Below are positions 27,266 through 38,510 of a stretch of DNA of 64,000 nt, in pieces (position 1 is the first letter of the stretch; each line of letters opens with the position of its first letter). Source of the stretch: Lagopus muta (taxonomy: Eukaryota; Chordata; Aves; Galliformes; Phasianidae). The position numbers were made by a program, and so were the translations under genes. The notes beneath the pieces are model-generated. The model was not told the DNA's origin. It searched no databases and worked only from the letters and a program-made list of their open reading frames with translations. The DNA lies in assembly GCF_023343835.1 (NCBI RefSeq), contig NC_064437.1:50728972-50792971 (forward strand), in the 5' to 3' direction.

Positions 27266-28837
27266 TGATACATGAAGTCATCAAAAATGTCTTTGATAAT
27301 CAGGGACACAGAAGATGCACGTGGAAACCTGTTTGCTGGTGTGATTTCAGCACAGCATGTTTTCATCCTAACAACAGAATAAAAATAGCGAACACGTTGA
27401 TCTGACAGCAGTCCAATAACTGCTCAAATTATTCTAAAAGGTCATGATAATTTCTTCCACTCCTTTCTACAATTCTAATGTAGTGTTACACTTAAGAATT
27501 AATTAAAAAAGAAAATAAAGTGAAAAAAATCTATCACAGCACCCAAATTTTACCGTGGTAGGCACTTCAGTGCTTTACTAAGGTTAATAAATAAAAGTAA
27601 TAATAACCTACCATTTTCTACACATTCAAGTTGGCTGATTGGGTGTTGAAAATGTGAGAATGTGGGAGTAGTTGTGGTTAATTGTAATGGTTCTCCAGAA
27701 ATGAGTATGTATGACCAGAACTTTCCATCAATGCAGCCAGACAGTCAGACTGTAAAAGGTGCAATTACTTCTTTGCTTTTTGCTTATGAAATTAAAAGAG
27801 GATATGAACTTTGCAATTTCTATTATATCCCACTCCTCCAAAAGGGAACATTATTAAATTTACTGTAAATTTTAAAAATATGTATTTTATCATCAGCCTG
27901 GGAACTTCTGATACTAAATATTTAAAGCAAAAAAAGTTGCCTTGTTCCATTCAGTGTCGTGCCTGTACATATAATTTCACAGCTAGTTCTGAATAATTCA
28001 GATCTGTGTAATCTTAAACAAAACAGAACTTTACTAAGATGTTCTTTCTTTCATAACAAAAAGAAAATAAACTTCAGCTTCTGTTTTATATGCCAGTTGA
28101 GATTCCTTGCAGTAATTCCTTCCACATCTGCTCTGCAGCTTTTGGGTTTATAAAAGCAATATTTCCAAATTTCCTTTCATCAGAATATCCATATGCTGTT
28201 TTAGGGACACTTTGTTACACACTTATGCTGAGTACTAATTATGTCTTGAATCATATGCTAAAGCTAAGACAATGAATAGGTGTTGTTATCAAGGATCTAA
28301 TACTGAAGATCTGTTAAAATTTGATAATACTCAACATACGTAGACACAAAATTACCACAAAAGCTGCAAAATAAAATTAATCAAAGAATAAAACTAATAG
28401 AAGCATCATCAGATTCTAAACTCATGACCTAGAATAAAATTGTTTGGGAAAGGGACTGGTACAGGAAGAAGTAAAGAAACCTTTTGTCCAAAATACATAT
28501 TTTTAGACTTTCTGAAGATTGTACACTGTTGATATCTCCTTCTTAAGTAAGAGATTGTAAGCTGCTGGTGTGTTGTGATTGTCACTGGCTTTCCAGCAAG
28601 CAGTGCATAAATGGGAGCAGCTGAGGGCACAGTGAGTATGAGATGTTTGCCCTGCGTGCAGGATTAGAAACGTCTTGCAGTGTTCTGAACAACCTGTAGT
28701 GCTGTATCACACATGTGCTGTTGCTACACATACAGTTCTCCCTTTCCTCGAGGGCAAAAGAACCTGCTCTCACTCCCACACTTGACAGATAACTGTCTAA
28801 GCACAGCTCAGGGGCTGAACGTGGCCAGCTGACAGGA

Positions 28838-28908
28838 TGATGGTTGGATTTGATGACCTGAGAGGTCTTTTCCAATCATAATGGTTCTGTGATTCTATTC
28901 TATGATTC
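28838..28908 (+). mobile_element. CR1 LINE 3'-end fragment
   Basis: The sequence contains 'gatggttggatttgatgacc', 'gagaggtcttttccaatcat' and a tail of 'tgattctattctatgatt', diagnostic for a CR1 3' terminus. It is short, 5'-truncated and non-coding. Confidence 0.8.
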
Positions 28909-29883
28909 AGTGCATTTTACAGGACGATGGTTCATACATGCTGTGATCTATATAGAAATCAGGGGTCTAAATATATCAAGAGAAAGAGAACTAGGCTGCG
29001 TGTTAAAACACTGCATCTTAATCCTGGATGTGTCTGTAGAAGTTCCTAAGGCACCAAGATTTACGTGGGAGAAATTAAATGCAAATAATGCCTTTTCATT
29101 AATTACCTATCTGGAAAATATCTCTAAATGTGCATATGGAAGAAGGCAACTGCTTTCTCAAATTCAAAATTTGATCAAAAAAGACAGTAGATAAGTTTTT
29201 TCAATCCCGAAATGAATGTCTCAATTTGCAATAAAAGGAGATTTATGGCATACTAGAAAAAAAATTACAAAATGTCTGAGGGAACCACAGAACTTGAGAA
29301 GACAACAGTGTCCTCAAAAAGATGTGAAGGAGCTGCATCAGATGGCCAAATACATTCCCCTGGAGAAAAAGTGTATGATGAGTTTGTTGAGCAAAACTCC
29401 GAGGTCTGGAGTGTTACAGGGCAACAGGAAACAACATCCATGCTTAGAAACTAAGGTTTCTAAGTTTCAAGACAGGCACATCAAAGAAAAAAAGAAAGTG
29501 TTTAACACCAGCTTTCCTATTTTCTTCCATTCTAATCCTAGATGATAAGAGTTGTAATCTGAAACAAGCAACACACTGTCAAGGGTATTCTTATATAATC
29601 AGAAGAGAACAAACTGTTCCTTCTCTTCCCTAAATCTATACCCAGTCAGACAGACAGGGCTCATCACAAGAGCTTTGCTGCCAGCAAAAGAACAAAGATG
29701 TTCCCCCTGCTTTTCCTGTCTCCTTTCTCTCCCTGCAACCCTTCCTAGTGAACATGAGATGCAGCAAGCTGTCCTCTGAAGGTGAATGGGCCAAAATGAT
29801 GAAAATTTACATTGAAATTTGCCAGTTCTATTGATCGCAGAAATATAATTAATCTTTAATTTCTACAGTTTCTATATCTTTAA

Positions 29884-29897
29884 ATATATATATATAT
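29884..29897. repeat. Short (TA)n tract
   Basis: Seven TA dinucleotides in an AT-rich neighbourhood. A simple repeat only. Confidence 0.8.
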
Positions 29898-31516
29898 GCA
29901 TTTCATACCTTCCTTAAAAATTCAACGTAGCCTAACTGTACTAATAACATCACAAATTGGAATTAGCTACTCACCATTTGTTATAGACTAAGAACTAATG
30001 AATTGCAGGGGAAATACAATTGTGTGATTCCCACAAGTGAAGCAGAACAGTGAGATGAGCGGCATGAGCCAGCTGTGCTTCTGGGTCAGGAAAACCTACC
30101 TTGCTATTTGTGGTCCTCCTTTAGGAGACTTTGGATCATAGTATTTCATGGCTTTATCACTCTCCATTTTTAGTACTGAGGAAAATATTTCACCATATGG
30201 CAAGGGTAAAGAACGTTAGCTAAGTGTTTTCATATGGGCTTCCTGCATACATTACTGCAAATAGCAGAAAGTAGAGTCTTAGTCATACAATATAAAGATG
30301 CTGTTTAAATGAAGAAATTGGACACACCTATTACAAGGTTGGCATAAAATTTCTGGTAGAGTGAAAAAAATGACTCTATCAAGGTTACTTTTGAAAAGTG
30401 TGCAACTTTTTCTTTCACTTCCTGATCAAAACTTGATAGTAGGTGAAGAGCTTTTACAGTAATATAAGGAAATATTTGTTTTAAATTTCAAATAGGAAAG
30501 TATAAAATAAATATTAGCATCTGATTCACAGTGCACTTTATGTGAAAGAAAAGGGATTTGCCACAGAGCCTTTCCAAGTTATACAACAAAGATTTTTCTC
30601 TGTTTTAATGTTCTTTAGCTTCCCAAAAATGTTACAATACTTCCTATTAAATAGAACAACACCTACTGGTGCCAGCTAACCCCAGCAAAAAATTCTCCAG
30701 CTAACTTTTCAGTGGAAAGCAGATTGAGCAGTACTTTTCCTAGCTCACAGTAGTTAAATTTATCACCACCTCTTCTCCTTGTATTTCCCTGCCTTTAATC
30801 AAGTTGAAGTTGGAACAATCGCTCCCCAACTCAACTCGGCTTCAAGCATGGTGCTGCCATGCCTGCAAGCTTGCCCAGATTTTCTACTCAATCAGCAGGG
30901 CGGATGAAGGGGCTCGTCCAGCACATGAGGCCCTGAGCACAGCCCTGTGCCGCAGTGACTGGCTCAAAGCCATGCCCTTGGAAACACCGGGCAGCAGGGC
31001 CTGGGGATCATGAGCACTAAGGTACCATGCCCTGCTTGAGCACCCACACCCAAGAACCTGTTCAGGAACAACACTGGTGTCACTCCCCACCCTCCAGCAA
31101 CAATCACAGACAAAATGCAAGATTTCTGAGTCTCCCCAAGAGGGAGTAAACACAGCAATGATTACAACATGCTTATCAACTGCTCAGACAGCATACATGC
31201 TCTGTTTCTCAGCAGAATTAAAAGTGACTATTATGCTAAATTCAGCCTAATCCAACAAATGTGGCCCCCAAAGAATTTTAATGCAAGAAACGTACTTGCA
31301 CACTCCCCTCTTATTGTAGTTGGTTGTTTTCAAGAACGTTTAGGACATACATGAGATATACAACCTACAGTTACCTGCAAAATGCAGGATAGTAGTGAGA
31401 TCTACTTATCACTGTGTACGTCACACTGCATAGAAACTTTTATCATCTAAAATTGTGGGGGTTGGATTTTTAACACGGTTTAAACGCATACGTTGAGAAA
31501 TAAATTTAGGAACAGA

Positions 31517-31530
31517 GCGCCACCTACCGA
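31517..31530 (-). promoter_or_regulatory. CTCF-like binding motif
   Basis: Read on the minus strand, the 14 bases TCGGTAGGTGGCGC match the CTCF core pattern CCRSYAGRKGGCRS at 13 of 14 positions, failing only at the first. The motif sits in a small CpG-containing patch in otherwise AT-rich intergenic DNA, between the 22 kb CpG island and SLC35G1. This suits a boundary element. Occupancy cannot be known from sequence. Confidence 0.5.
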
Positions 31531-34500
31531 CAGAACGACCACAGCGCAAAGTACAACTGACTTCATGCTCGCTGATCACAAAACTTGTTTTCTCTTCACC
31601 CGCCTTTTTTAAGCAGCCTGCAGAAGCACTATATGCCAGCTGAGCAGCTATTGACGTTTCTTGTTTTTCTCTTTGCTCAATATTTAAGCTCAAATAACAA
31701 AGCGCTTTCTCACCCTTCCCAGTTTACTACTTGACAGAATAACATAACTTCACGGTGTCAGAAAATAAAACCGAATCTAAAGTTACTAGAGGACTCAAAA
31801 GAACCAATTGAAATCTATTTCAATGGTTCATCTGCATATCGCATCTCAAGTATCACTTCCCACATGCATCCCTCTAAGAATGTTTTATTTAGTCAACAAA
31901 GAGCAGGGTGAGTTATCCTCTAAATATTTTATAAATGTGGTTTGTTTTTCAAGCAACACTATGGAAACATCTTCCTTCAGTATCACTTGATCCCTTTCCC
32001 CCCTGCTTTATATTTTGCAACAGGTAGACAATTGTAGAATTACGTTTTGAGTCTCAGTACTTATTCATAACACTCATCACTTACCTAGGTAAATAACTAT
32101 TATGGTACAAATAAGGAGGATTTCAATGCTGTCTTTCAAAAGCTAATTTCTCTTTTCCCTCAAAACTTAAGTTTCTACATAATACACATAACTAAGCCAA
32201 AAAAAGAAGTTCCAAGAGGAACTTGCAGTGCATCTCGACAAAATTCTTTCACAGTCAGTCTGTTATAGTGTGTTCACATGGAAGCCCCATTACTTTTCAT
32301 TTACTGCCTGAGAAACTAGTGGTGTCAAGTCATCATGCAGTGAGTTAGTTTTGTGCATAAAAGTAAAGCAGAGTGTGCTGGACAAATAGGCTAACACTGC
32401 TAGAAATCCCCCATTGAGAAGCAGCTGCCCTCCTGTATTTCCCCCTCTACAGCACCAAGCCACACACCCAGGAATGTGCACATATCTCAAGCAGGCTAAT
32501 AACCTTCAACAGTTCTGTTATCTTCTGCTCTTATGAAACCAGACACTATTGTAGGAGGAACCTCCCTTATAATGCAAATACAATAAATTTACTACAAAGT
32601 TTTTGTAGTATTTAACAATGATGGTAATTTTGCTAACAAGATAACTTTTTTTCCCCTGCTCTTTGCTCTTTAGTGAAAAAGGAATTACTGAAGCACTAGA
32701 TAATGAGATGTACAGGGATGAATATTAACAATTAACAGAAGAAACAAGACCAGAATTCAAATCTTGATGTATAAAAAGTAAGGGAAGAAAAAGACAAATT
32801 GCCACCTGAGCACAGGAAAACACAACTTTACTGACCTACCTGTACCAGTTTTTCCAGTTAAGATACTCCCGTACTGAGAAAGTTCATAGAGCTTCTGTTT
32901 GTCTCAAGCTCACTGAAAGGCATAAACAGTGACACAGCATGCTCACAAGTTGTACAGTTGGAAACATATTCATACTTAACAGGGGCTCCTTCATTAATAG
33001 CTCTTTCATGAAGCTTTCAATATCACTACGTTCAAGTATGTTCTACTAATCAATACAAAGCCAGAGATTAATCCTTCACGTTCATTTTATTAGCAATGAT
33101 GAATATAAATCTCTTACGAAAATATTCTTCACATTTCAATATATGAGGTGTCTATAAAAATATACTACTACATAACAAAGCCAGTAACTTCTACAAAACA
33201 TATCATTTAACAATATATAGGACATAGTAAAAATCTTAACACAGAGGGCATTTTTACCCCATTCTTGTCAAACAACAGTTCCCATAAAATATGAAATCAC
33301 TCATTCTCATATACAGAAGTGTTATCACCAACAATTTATGGAACTGCATAAGTTTTGCACCGAGGTTATCTGCATCTGCAGGAACATAAAGCCACAACTT
33401 TTCTTTGGATGGACAGGCAGTTACAACCATGGAAACATTCTGTTGGTAACTGCAAAGCCCTGCTGAAGTCAGTTGCGCATCTGCTGTCAGCACTGTGAAC
33501 TCTCGTTTGAATGGACAGAAATCATGGTCAGTGGAGAACCGATTATTCCTGGCTATCCACTGCCAGTCAGCAACTAAGTGACTACTGAAGAGGCTGCCCC
33601 TTTAGAAATAAGCTTTCCTCCAAGAGACGTATCCTGAATAAAGCTCATCAAGAAAATAGAGGGCAGGGGTCATTATACTATAGCATAATTAAGGGTATTA
33701 CTTCTTTTTTGTCATCATCAACTATGGAAAGATTCACCTCAGAACAGCATTTGAATTTGAGAAAGAGCCTTGTTTCAGAAGACACAACAAACTAGTGACT
33801 TCATCAATGCTCTTAAGCTGAGATTACTTCTATGTCTGGTGTTAGACAAATGCAAGAAATTCATTTTAATTATATAGACTGCACTTTCCCACGCTAAGAA
33901 TATGACAAATTCATTGGTTGGGCATACCTAGAGGGCTTTTAGAGCATATTTTGACAACCAGTATATCCTGAAAGTAACTGGCTGCTGCACAGTGACTACA
34001 CAGCTTTTTTAGCTCCTAGCTCTTTGTAAGAGTCATGTAGGTATGGCTTGAAGGCTACAAAGTCCCAGTGAAGACAGCAGATGATTACAGAGAATTGCAT
34101 AGCAAAGAACATAAGAAACATGCTTGTGATGAATCTGTAACAAAACTTTTTCACCCTATGCTTATGTGCAAAACAACCAATAATTACCTATTACTTTCTC
34201 TATTCAGGCTCCACTGAAATCTGAACATTGAATTAATATGTTGAAATTCAACAATAACTTCATAGAACAGCAGTTACAATGCAACAATACTCCATCACAT
34301 TACAAAGGAAAGGCTTCCTGTTGTAAATACATGTGTTGAACTTAATTACTGTAAAGATTGTAAGATGACATGAAAGGTGATGAACATTAGCAATACATTT
34401 GACATAAAGATTAGCAAAAAAATAACATTTGACCCTGAGGAATTTGCTGTATTAAAACTACAAAAGAAAACTGATCAGAAAGAATCAAGTCTCAGCCAGT

Positions 34501-34777
34501 TTTATTTCATAATCTCAAACAGTAAGCTGGGAGAAGAGAAAAATTTGACCATGTTACCAGGCTTTGTAAAGAAATACTCTCGATTAGGGTTTCCAACTCA
34601 AGGTTAAATAAAAAAAGGCACTATACCAAGTTGCTGATTTCAGGTCAATTCATACATGTTTAGTGCAAGAAAAAAAGGCCTTTCTTCAGTAGTGTGTACT
34701 TCTCTACTATTTGTAAACAAGATTCATAACCACTGAAATCATATCAGCTAAAGATATTTTTTTATATAAACTCCCAC

Positions 34778-34792
34778 TTTTTTTTTTTTTTT
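34778..34792. repeat. Poly-T run (T15)
   Basis: Fifteen T residues in intergenic DNA. No clear retrocopy is attached. Confidence 0.85.
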
Positions 34793-35241
34793 GAAACTGT
34801 GTACTGACAAGGTAGTGTATGCATACTGCAATTTAAACAACTATCCAACTCCCCTCCATTTGACATTTTTTGACTTAGTGATTAAGTTCAGGCCACTGCA
34901 GTTTGGCCCTCTCCAACTCTACAAACCAAGTTACTCAGCTGCACCAGCTCCAGGGGCAGCTCACCACATAACCCTATAAGCAGTCACACTGAGCCAGTGG
35001 AAGGAACCAGGACTAGCTGACAACCCACATCAATCTGAACTGCTTTGGAACTGTACCTCGTGAGTGTTAACTTACAAACACATGCATACTAAACATGAAA
35101 TGAAGCATTAAGAAATGCAGTCTATTTCCCATCCCTCCCTTGAAATGTGTTAATGGTGATGATGGCCAAGCAGCAGAAAAAAAATCCCAGTTTACAATTT
35201 CAAGTAGTAAGCAAAATTAAACTGGAATTCTATTATTAGGC

Positions 35242-35262
35242 TTTTTTTTTTTTTTTTTTTTT
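35242..35262. repeat. Poly-T run (T21)
   Basis: Twenty-one T residues followed directly by AAACAG, so on the plus strand it also has the shape of a 3' splice site. No adjoining exon is recognised. Confidence 0.85.
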
Positions 35263-36917
35263 AAACAGATGTGAAACCAGTTTCATACTATTGCTGACAA
35301 TGTCAGGAGTGGTGAACTTCAGCCTTCGGGAAAAGCAGTGAACAGCCAGCTATATGCAGAAAGTGATTTTACCACCAGGATGGAATCTGCTCATGTCCAC
35401 AATGTTAAAGAATGAAATCTTGCACAAAAATAGTTCCTTTCATCTAGATACACTTTGAAGTATGAAGATTCCACTTCTTCAGGGCTCAACTCTCCAAGGG
35501 CTGCTCTCTCAGAGTGCAATGGCTATTGGCTACAACACACTCCTTTAGGAGGACATGGGGGTGTGTAAATAACTGAGAAACACCTTGTGATACAAAGCAA
35601 CGGGCAAAGACCCAAGTGAAGTTTTTCTTTGAGAACTACCAAGACAAGACCCAAAAGCACACAACAATTCATTAAAGAAAATCCCCCCCTACCTCACATT
35701 TAATATATATCCCTCCTTCAAACGTGAAGGAGGCCGAGATCAGTAACATAGGCCTTTTTCCTCAGTATTCATCGTTATCTAAAGATGAAGCATATCAACA
35801 TGAGAAGCTGTGTTAGAGAAGTGACTATGTGCAGATTTAAAACGTGCATAGAAACAGGGGTGAAGCTGCCCACTAGCACTGCCTGATGCACTGAGTGTGA
35901 GCTCCACCCTCCCACCAAGTGCTGCACAAACCCGTTCTATAGAATCTGTGCTATGAAGTTGGTAAATGTGTATTTTCTGTGAACCACAAATAGTGTGCAC
36001 TCTCTTGTAAAGTCTTAGGAAAAAGGATTTACATTAAGGCATTTGCCTAAGCTTACGAAGGCCAAGAGAACTTAAACGGTTTCATAAAGAACTTTCATAG
36101 AGAATATAAAGAAATCACTCCTAAGTAGCATTTAAAATAACCTATATTAAGTATCTAAAAAATACAATCTTTTGCATAGAGTAAAGAAAAGTGCAGCTAC
36201 AGCATAATATTCTATACCACAGGAAAGAGCTTACAAGTGGTATGTAGTTACCTATTACCTCTCCTCACCAAGACTGCAGTAATTAAAGATGTATTTATTG
36301 AGAACATATTAAAATAAGGATTGTTTATTATGCCTGTAAAGCAGGACCAATTTTGTTGTTGTTGTTTTTTTAAGAAAGCAAAGATGAAAGAATTTCCAAA
36401 GGTTAATCTTATCTTGACATGACCTGAAAAGATGGAATACCCTTTGTTCTTTCAGAATTCCAATAAGAACATCCCAATGCCTTTGGTTTTTTGTTTGTTT
36501 CTTTTTTGAGGGGGGGGGAGTAAGGGAAAAACAAAAGCAGAAAGTTGGTAGATGTGCAAGATGTGCAAGCTTTATCTGTTCCACAGAAGTTAGAGGTAAG
36601 ATTATAATTCTTTATTCCCTTCTAATTATTTGAACTGAAATCCCTCTCATAATCAATCACAGATTAGTACAAATAAGCCTGGGAAAATTCCACTGCTCAG
36701 AAGAATAGAGAAAGGGTCCAAAAAATGGAGAATCTGGTACAGGTATTTTAGGAAAACAAAATCCCAGCTAACAATCATCCACTTCAGATGTAAAGCAAGC
36801 AACTTTTAAGAATCTTCCTACTTCTTATATTTGCATGACCAAATATGAGGGGAAAAAAGCATATATACTTAATTAGTTGTCAAAACATCTTCAATTTGCT
36901 TTCGATGTTGTTTTGTT

Positions 36918-36942
36918 TTTATTAAAACCAATTTCTTTTATT
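36918..36942 (-). terminator. SLC35G1: Candidate SLC35G1 polyadenylation signals
   Basis: Two AATAAA hexamers lie on the minus strand, at 36937-36942 and 36918-36923, about 120-140 bases after the SLC35G1 stop codon. They would give a short 3' UTR. Further AATAAA hexamers occur further downstream on the minus strand (near 36608, 36319 and 36294), so a longer 3' UTR is also possible. The choice cannot be made without transcript data. Confidence 0.4.
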
Positions 36943-37058
36943 GGCTACGGTTTGGTACTATAATTTCATAAATGAGATACTTTAAATAAATAAAAATAAA
37001 TATTTTTAATATATATTTCAAGATTATTAATTTCTGTAATGAAGTAGTGTCTGTGTTG

Positions 37059-37818
37059 TTAGATTTCATTTTGTTCAGCTTTCTTTGAGCTTTGTCTCCA
37101 CTTACGAATGGCAGTCCCAGAACTACTAGCTACTACACAAAGGGCACCACCCACAGTCCACCAAGTTGGTAGATGATTGAGAAAAAGAATCTGTAAAATG
37201 AAAGCAAACACCACATCCATCGTTCTCATTATGGCTACAGGCCCAGCTTTCTCTATCTGTAGTGCTTTTGTGAGAAATATCTGTCCCCCTAGCCCTAATA
37301 TGCCTATTAATATGAGAAAAACTCTGTCTTTACCACAGTATGGTAAACGCCATTCGTTCATAACAAACAATGCTATAACACATCCAATTAAACCGATGAC
37401 TGCATAATACCAAATTGACAGAAAATAATGCACAGATTTTCCCACCTTTCTAAGTATAACAATAGTTAATGCTGCAGATACCGTGCTTGCAATTGCTGCA
37501 ATAGTTCCTTTAAGGTGATCTGAGTAACTTCCTTCAATCCCTGTAACATTAGACCCAAACAAAAACGGTGGTCTGGCAATTAGAATAACTCCAATGATTG
37601 TGAAGAGGGTAAAGAGAAGATCCCAAACGCTGTATTTTTCTTTGAGAAAGATCCATGCCAGTAATGATGTAAAAACAGGACAGCTGAAAGTTATAACAGT
37701 GGCATCAGCTAGAGGCATTACTTGGAAAGCATAGTAGAGAAGAATCATTGCACTAGAGCCAAGGAGTCCTCGGAAGAAAAGAAAAATTCTTTTACCTTTT
37801 GGTCCCAAAAACCCTGTT
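37059..37818 (-). CDS. SLC35G1: SLC35G1 coding exon 3 (last): most of the EamA/DMT transporter body
   Basis: This exon encodes residues 131-382 plus the last base of codon 130, and ends with a stop codon at 37059-37061. It holds most transmembrane helices of a drug/metabolite-transporter-superfamily protein, made of two EamA repeats. Recognisable blocks are FLGPKGKR after helix 2, LADATVITFSCPVFTSLLAW, LKEKYS and ARPPFLFG in the first repeat. YFLSIWYYA, GLGGQIFLTKALQ, EKAGPVAIMRTMDVVFAF and PTWWTVGGALCVVAS follow in the second. The acceptor is the TTTTCAG just above 37818. Human SLC35G1 (TMEM20/POST) is, from memory, about 365 residues and nearly colinear here; it has been reported to bind STIM1 and inhibit plasma-membrane calcium pumps after store depletion, and its transport substrate was long unknown. 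Frame and splice phases agree across all three exons. An ATG at 37845-37847, upstream of the acceptor, is intronic and is not the start. Confidence 0.96.
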
Positions 37819-38332
37819 CTGAAAATTAAGAAAAACAGAAATGTCACATTAATGTTATTGGCTTGCTAATTTCATGACCAACATCCAATGACATTTAAAT
37901 GCACAAACCCTTCCAAGTGACAGACTTATCTCAAACATCAAAATATTTTAACTGATTGATCCCAGAGCAATTTAGTCCCTTCACCACTTGCCAATCACAT
38001 TCAGCCAGGAACCTACTCCTTTAGTATTAAATTGCTGCTTGCAAAATAACCCAAAAGATTCTACAAATTATCTCCTATTTTCAAGAACACTACTTCCATG
38101 GGAGGTCAATACATCCAATATCAACCCTGTAGAAATTTCTACAATTCAGGAAGTCAAATTTTGACAAGGAAATAAGTCGAATTAGTAAACTATAAACCGA
38201 TTCAAAACAACGCAGCTAAGCATATGAAGTTCAAGTATTTAAGCATATTTAAGATTCAAATTAATGAGTGATTATGTTTCCAATACATACTTTTAAGAAA
38301 TAACTTTAAATTGAAACTTTTGTTACACTTAC

Positions 38333-38510
38333 TTGTAGTATATTAAACCAGGTAGAACAAATGCCATTTGGAAAACGCATCGAAATGCACTCACTTCCAC
38401 TGAGTGTACATCTTCTATTTTTTTAAGGAATAAAGAGGCCACTGAGAAAAGGAAGGCGGACAGTAAGGTGTAAAAGAGACCAAGTCCTGGACAGGCAGTT
38501 TTCTTCGTAC
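38333..38510 (-). CDS. SLC35G1: SLC35G1 coding exon 2: first two transmembrane helices
   Basis: This 178-base exon starts with the last two bases of codon 71 and ends with the first two bases of codon 130. The acceptor is CTGTTGCAG|GT and the donor is CTACAA|GTAAGTG. It encodes TKKTACPGLGLFYTLLSAF and continues through helix 1, a short KKIEDVHSVEVS linker, and helix 2 (AFRCVFQMAFVLPGLIYY). This is the start of the first EamA repeat and is strongly conserved with mammals. It is too short to stand out as an ORF; it was found by splice-site and homology reading. Intron 2 (37819-38332) is 514 bases. Phases join exactly to exons 1 and 3. Confidence 0.95.

Larger units (their letters stand above)
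22400..36900. other. Intergenic region between the 22 kb CpG island and SLC35G1
   Basis: Apart from the CR1 fragments, poly-T tracts and the CTCF-like motif listed separately, nothing genic is recognised. ORFs are under about 125 codons and look random. Downstream of the plus-strand signal-peptide-like ORF in the island (22021) I could not identify a convincing continuing exon. Confidence 0.55.

Noticed and set aside
37819-37847. ATG at 37845-37847 as the start of a 262-residue protein
   Set aside because: It lies in the polypyrimidine part of intron 2; the real protein continues through exons 2 and 1 with matching phases.
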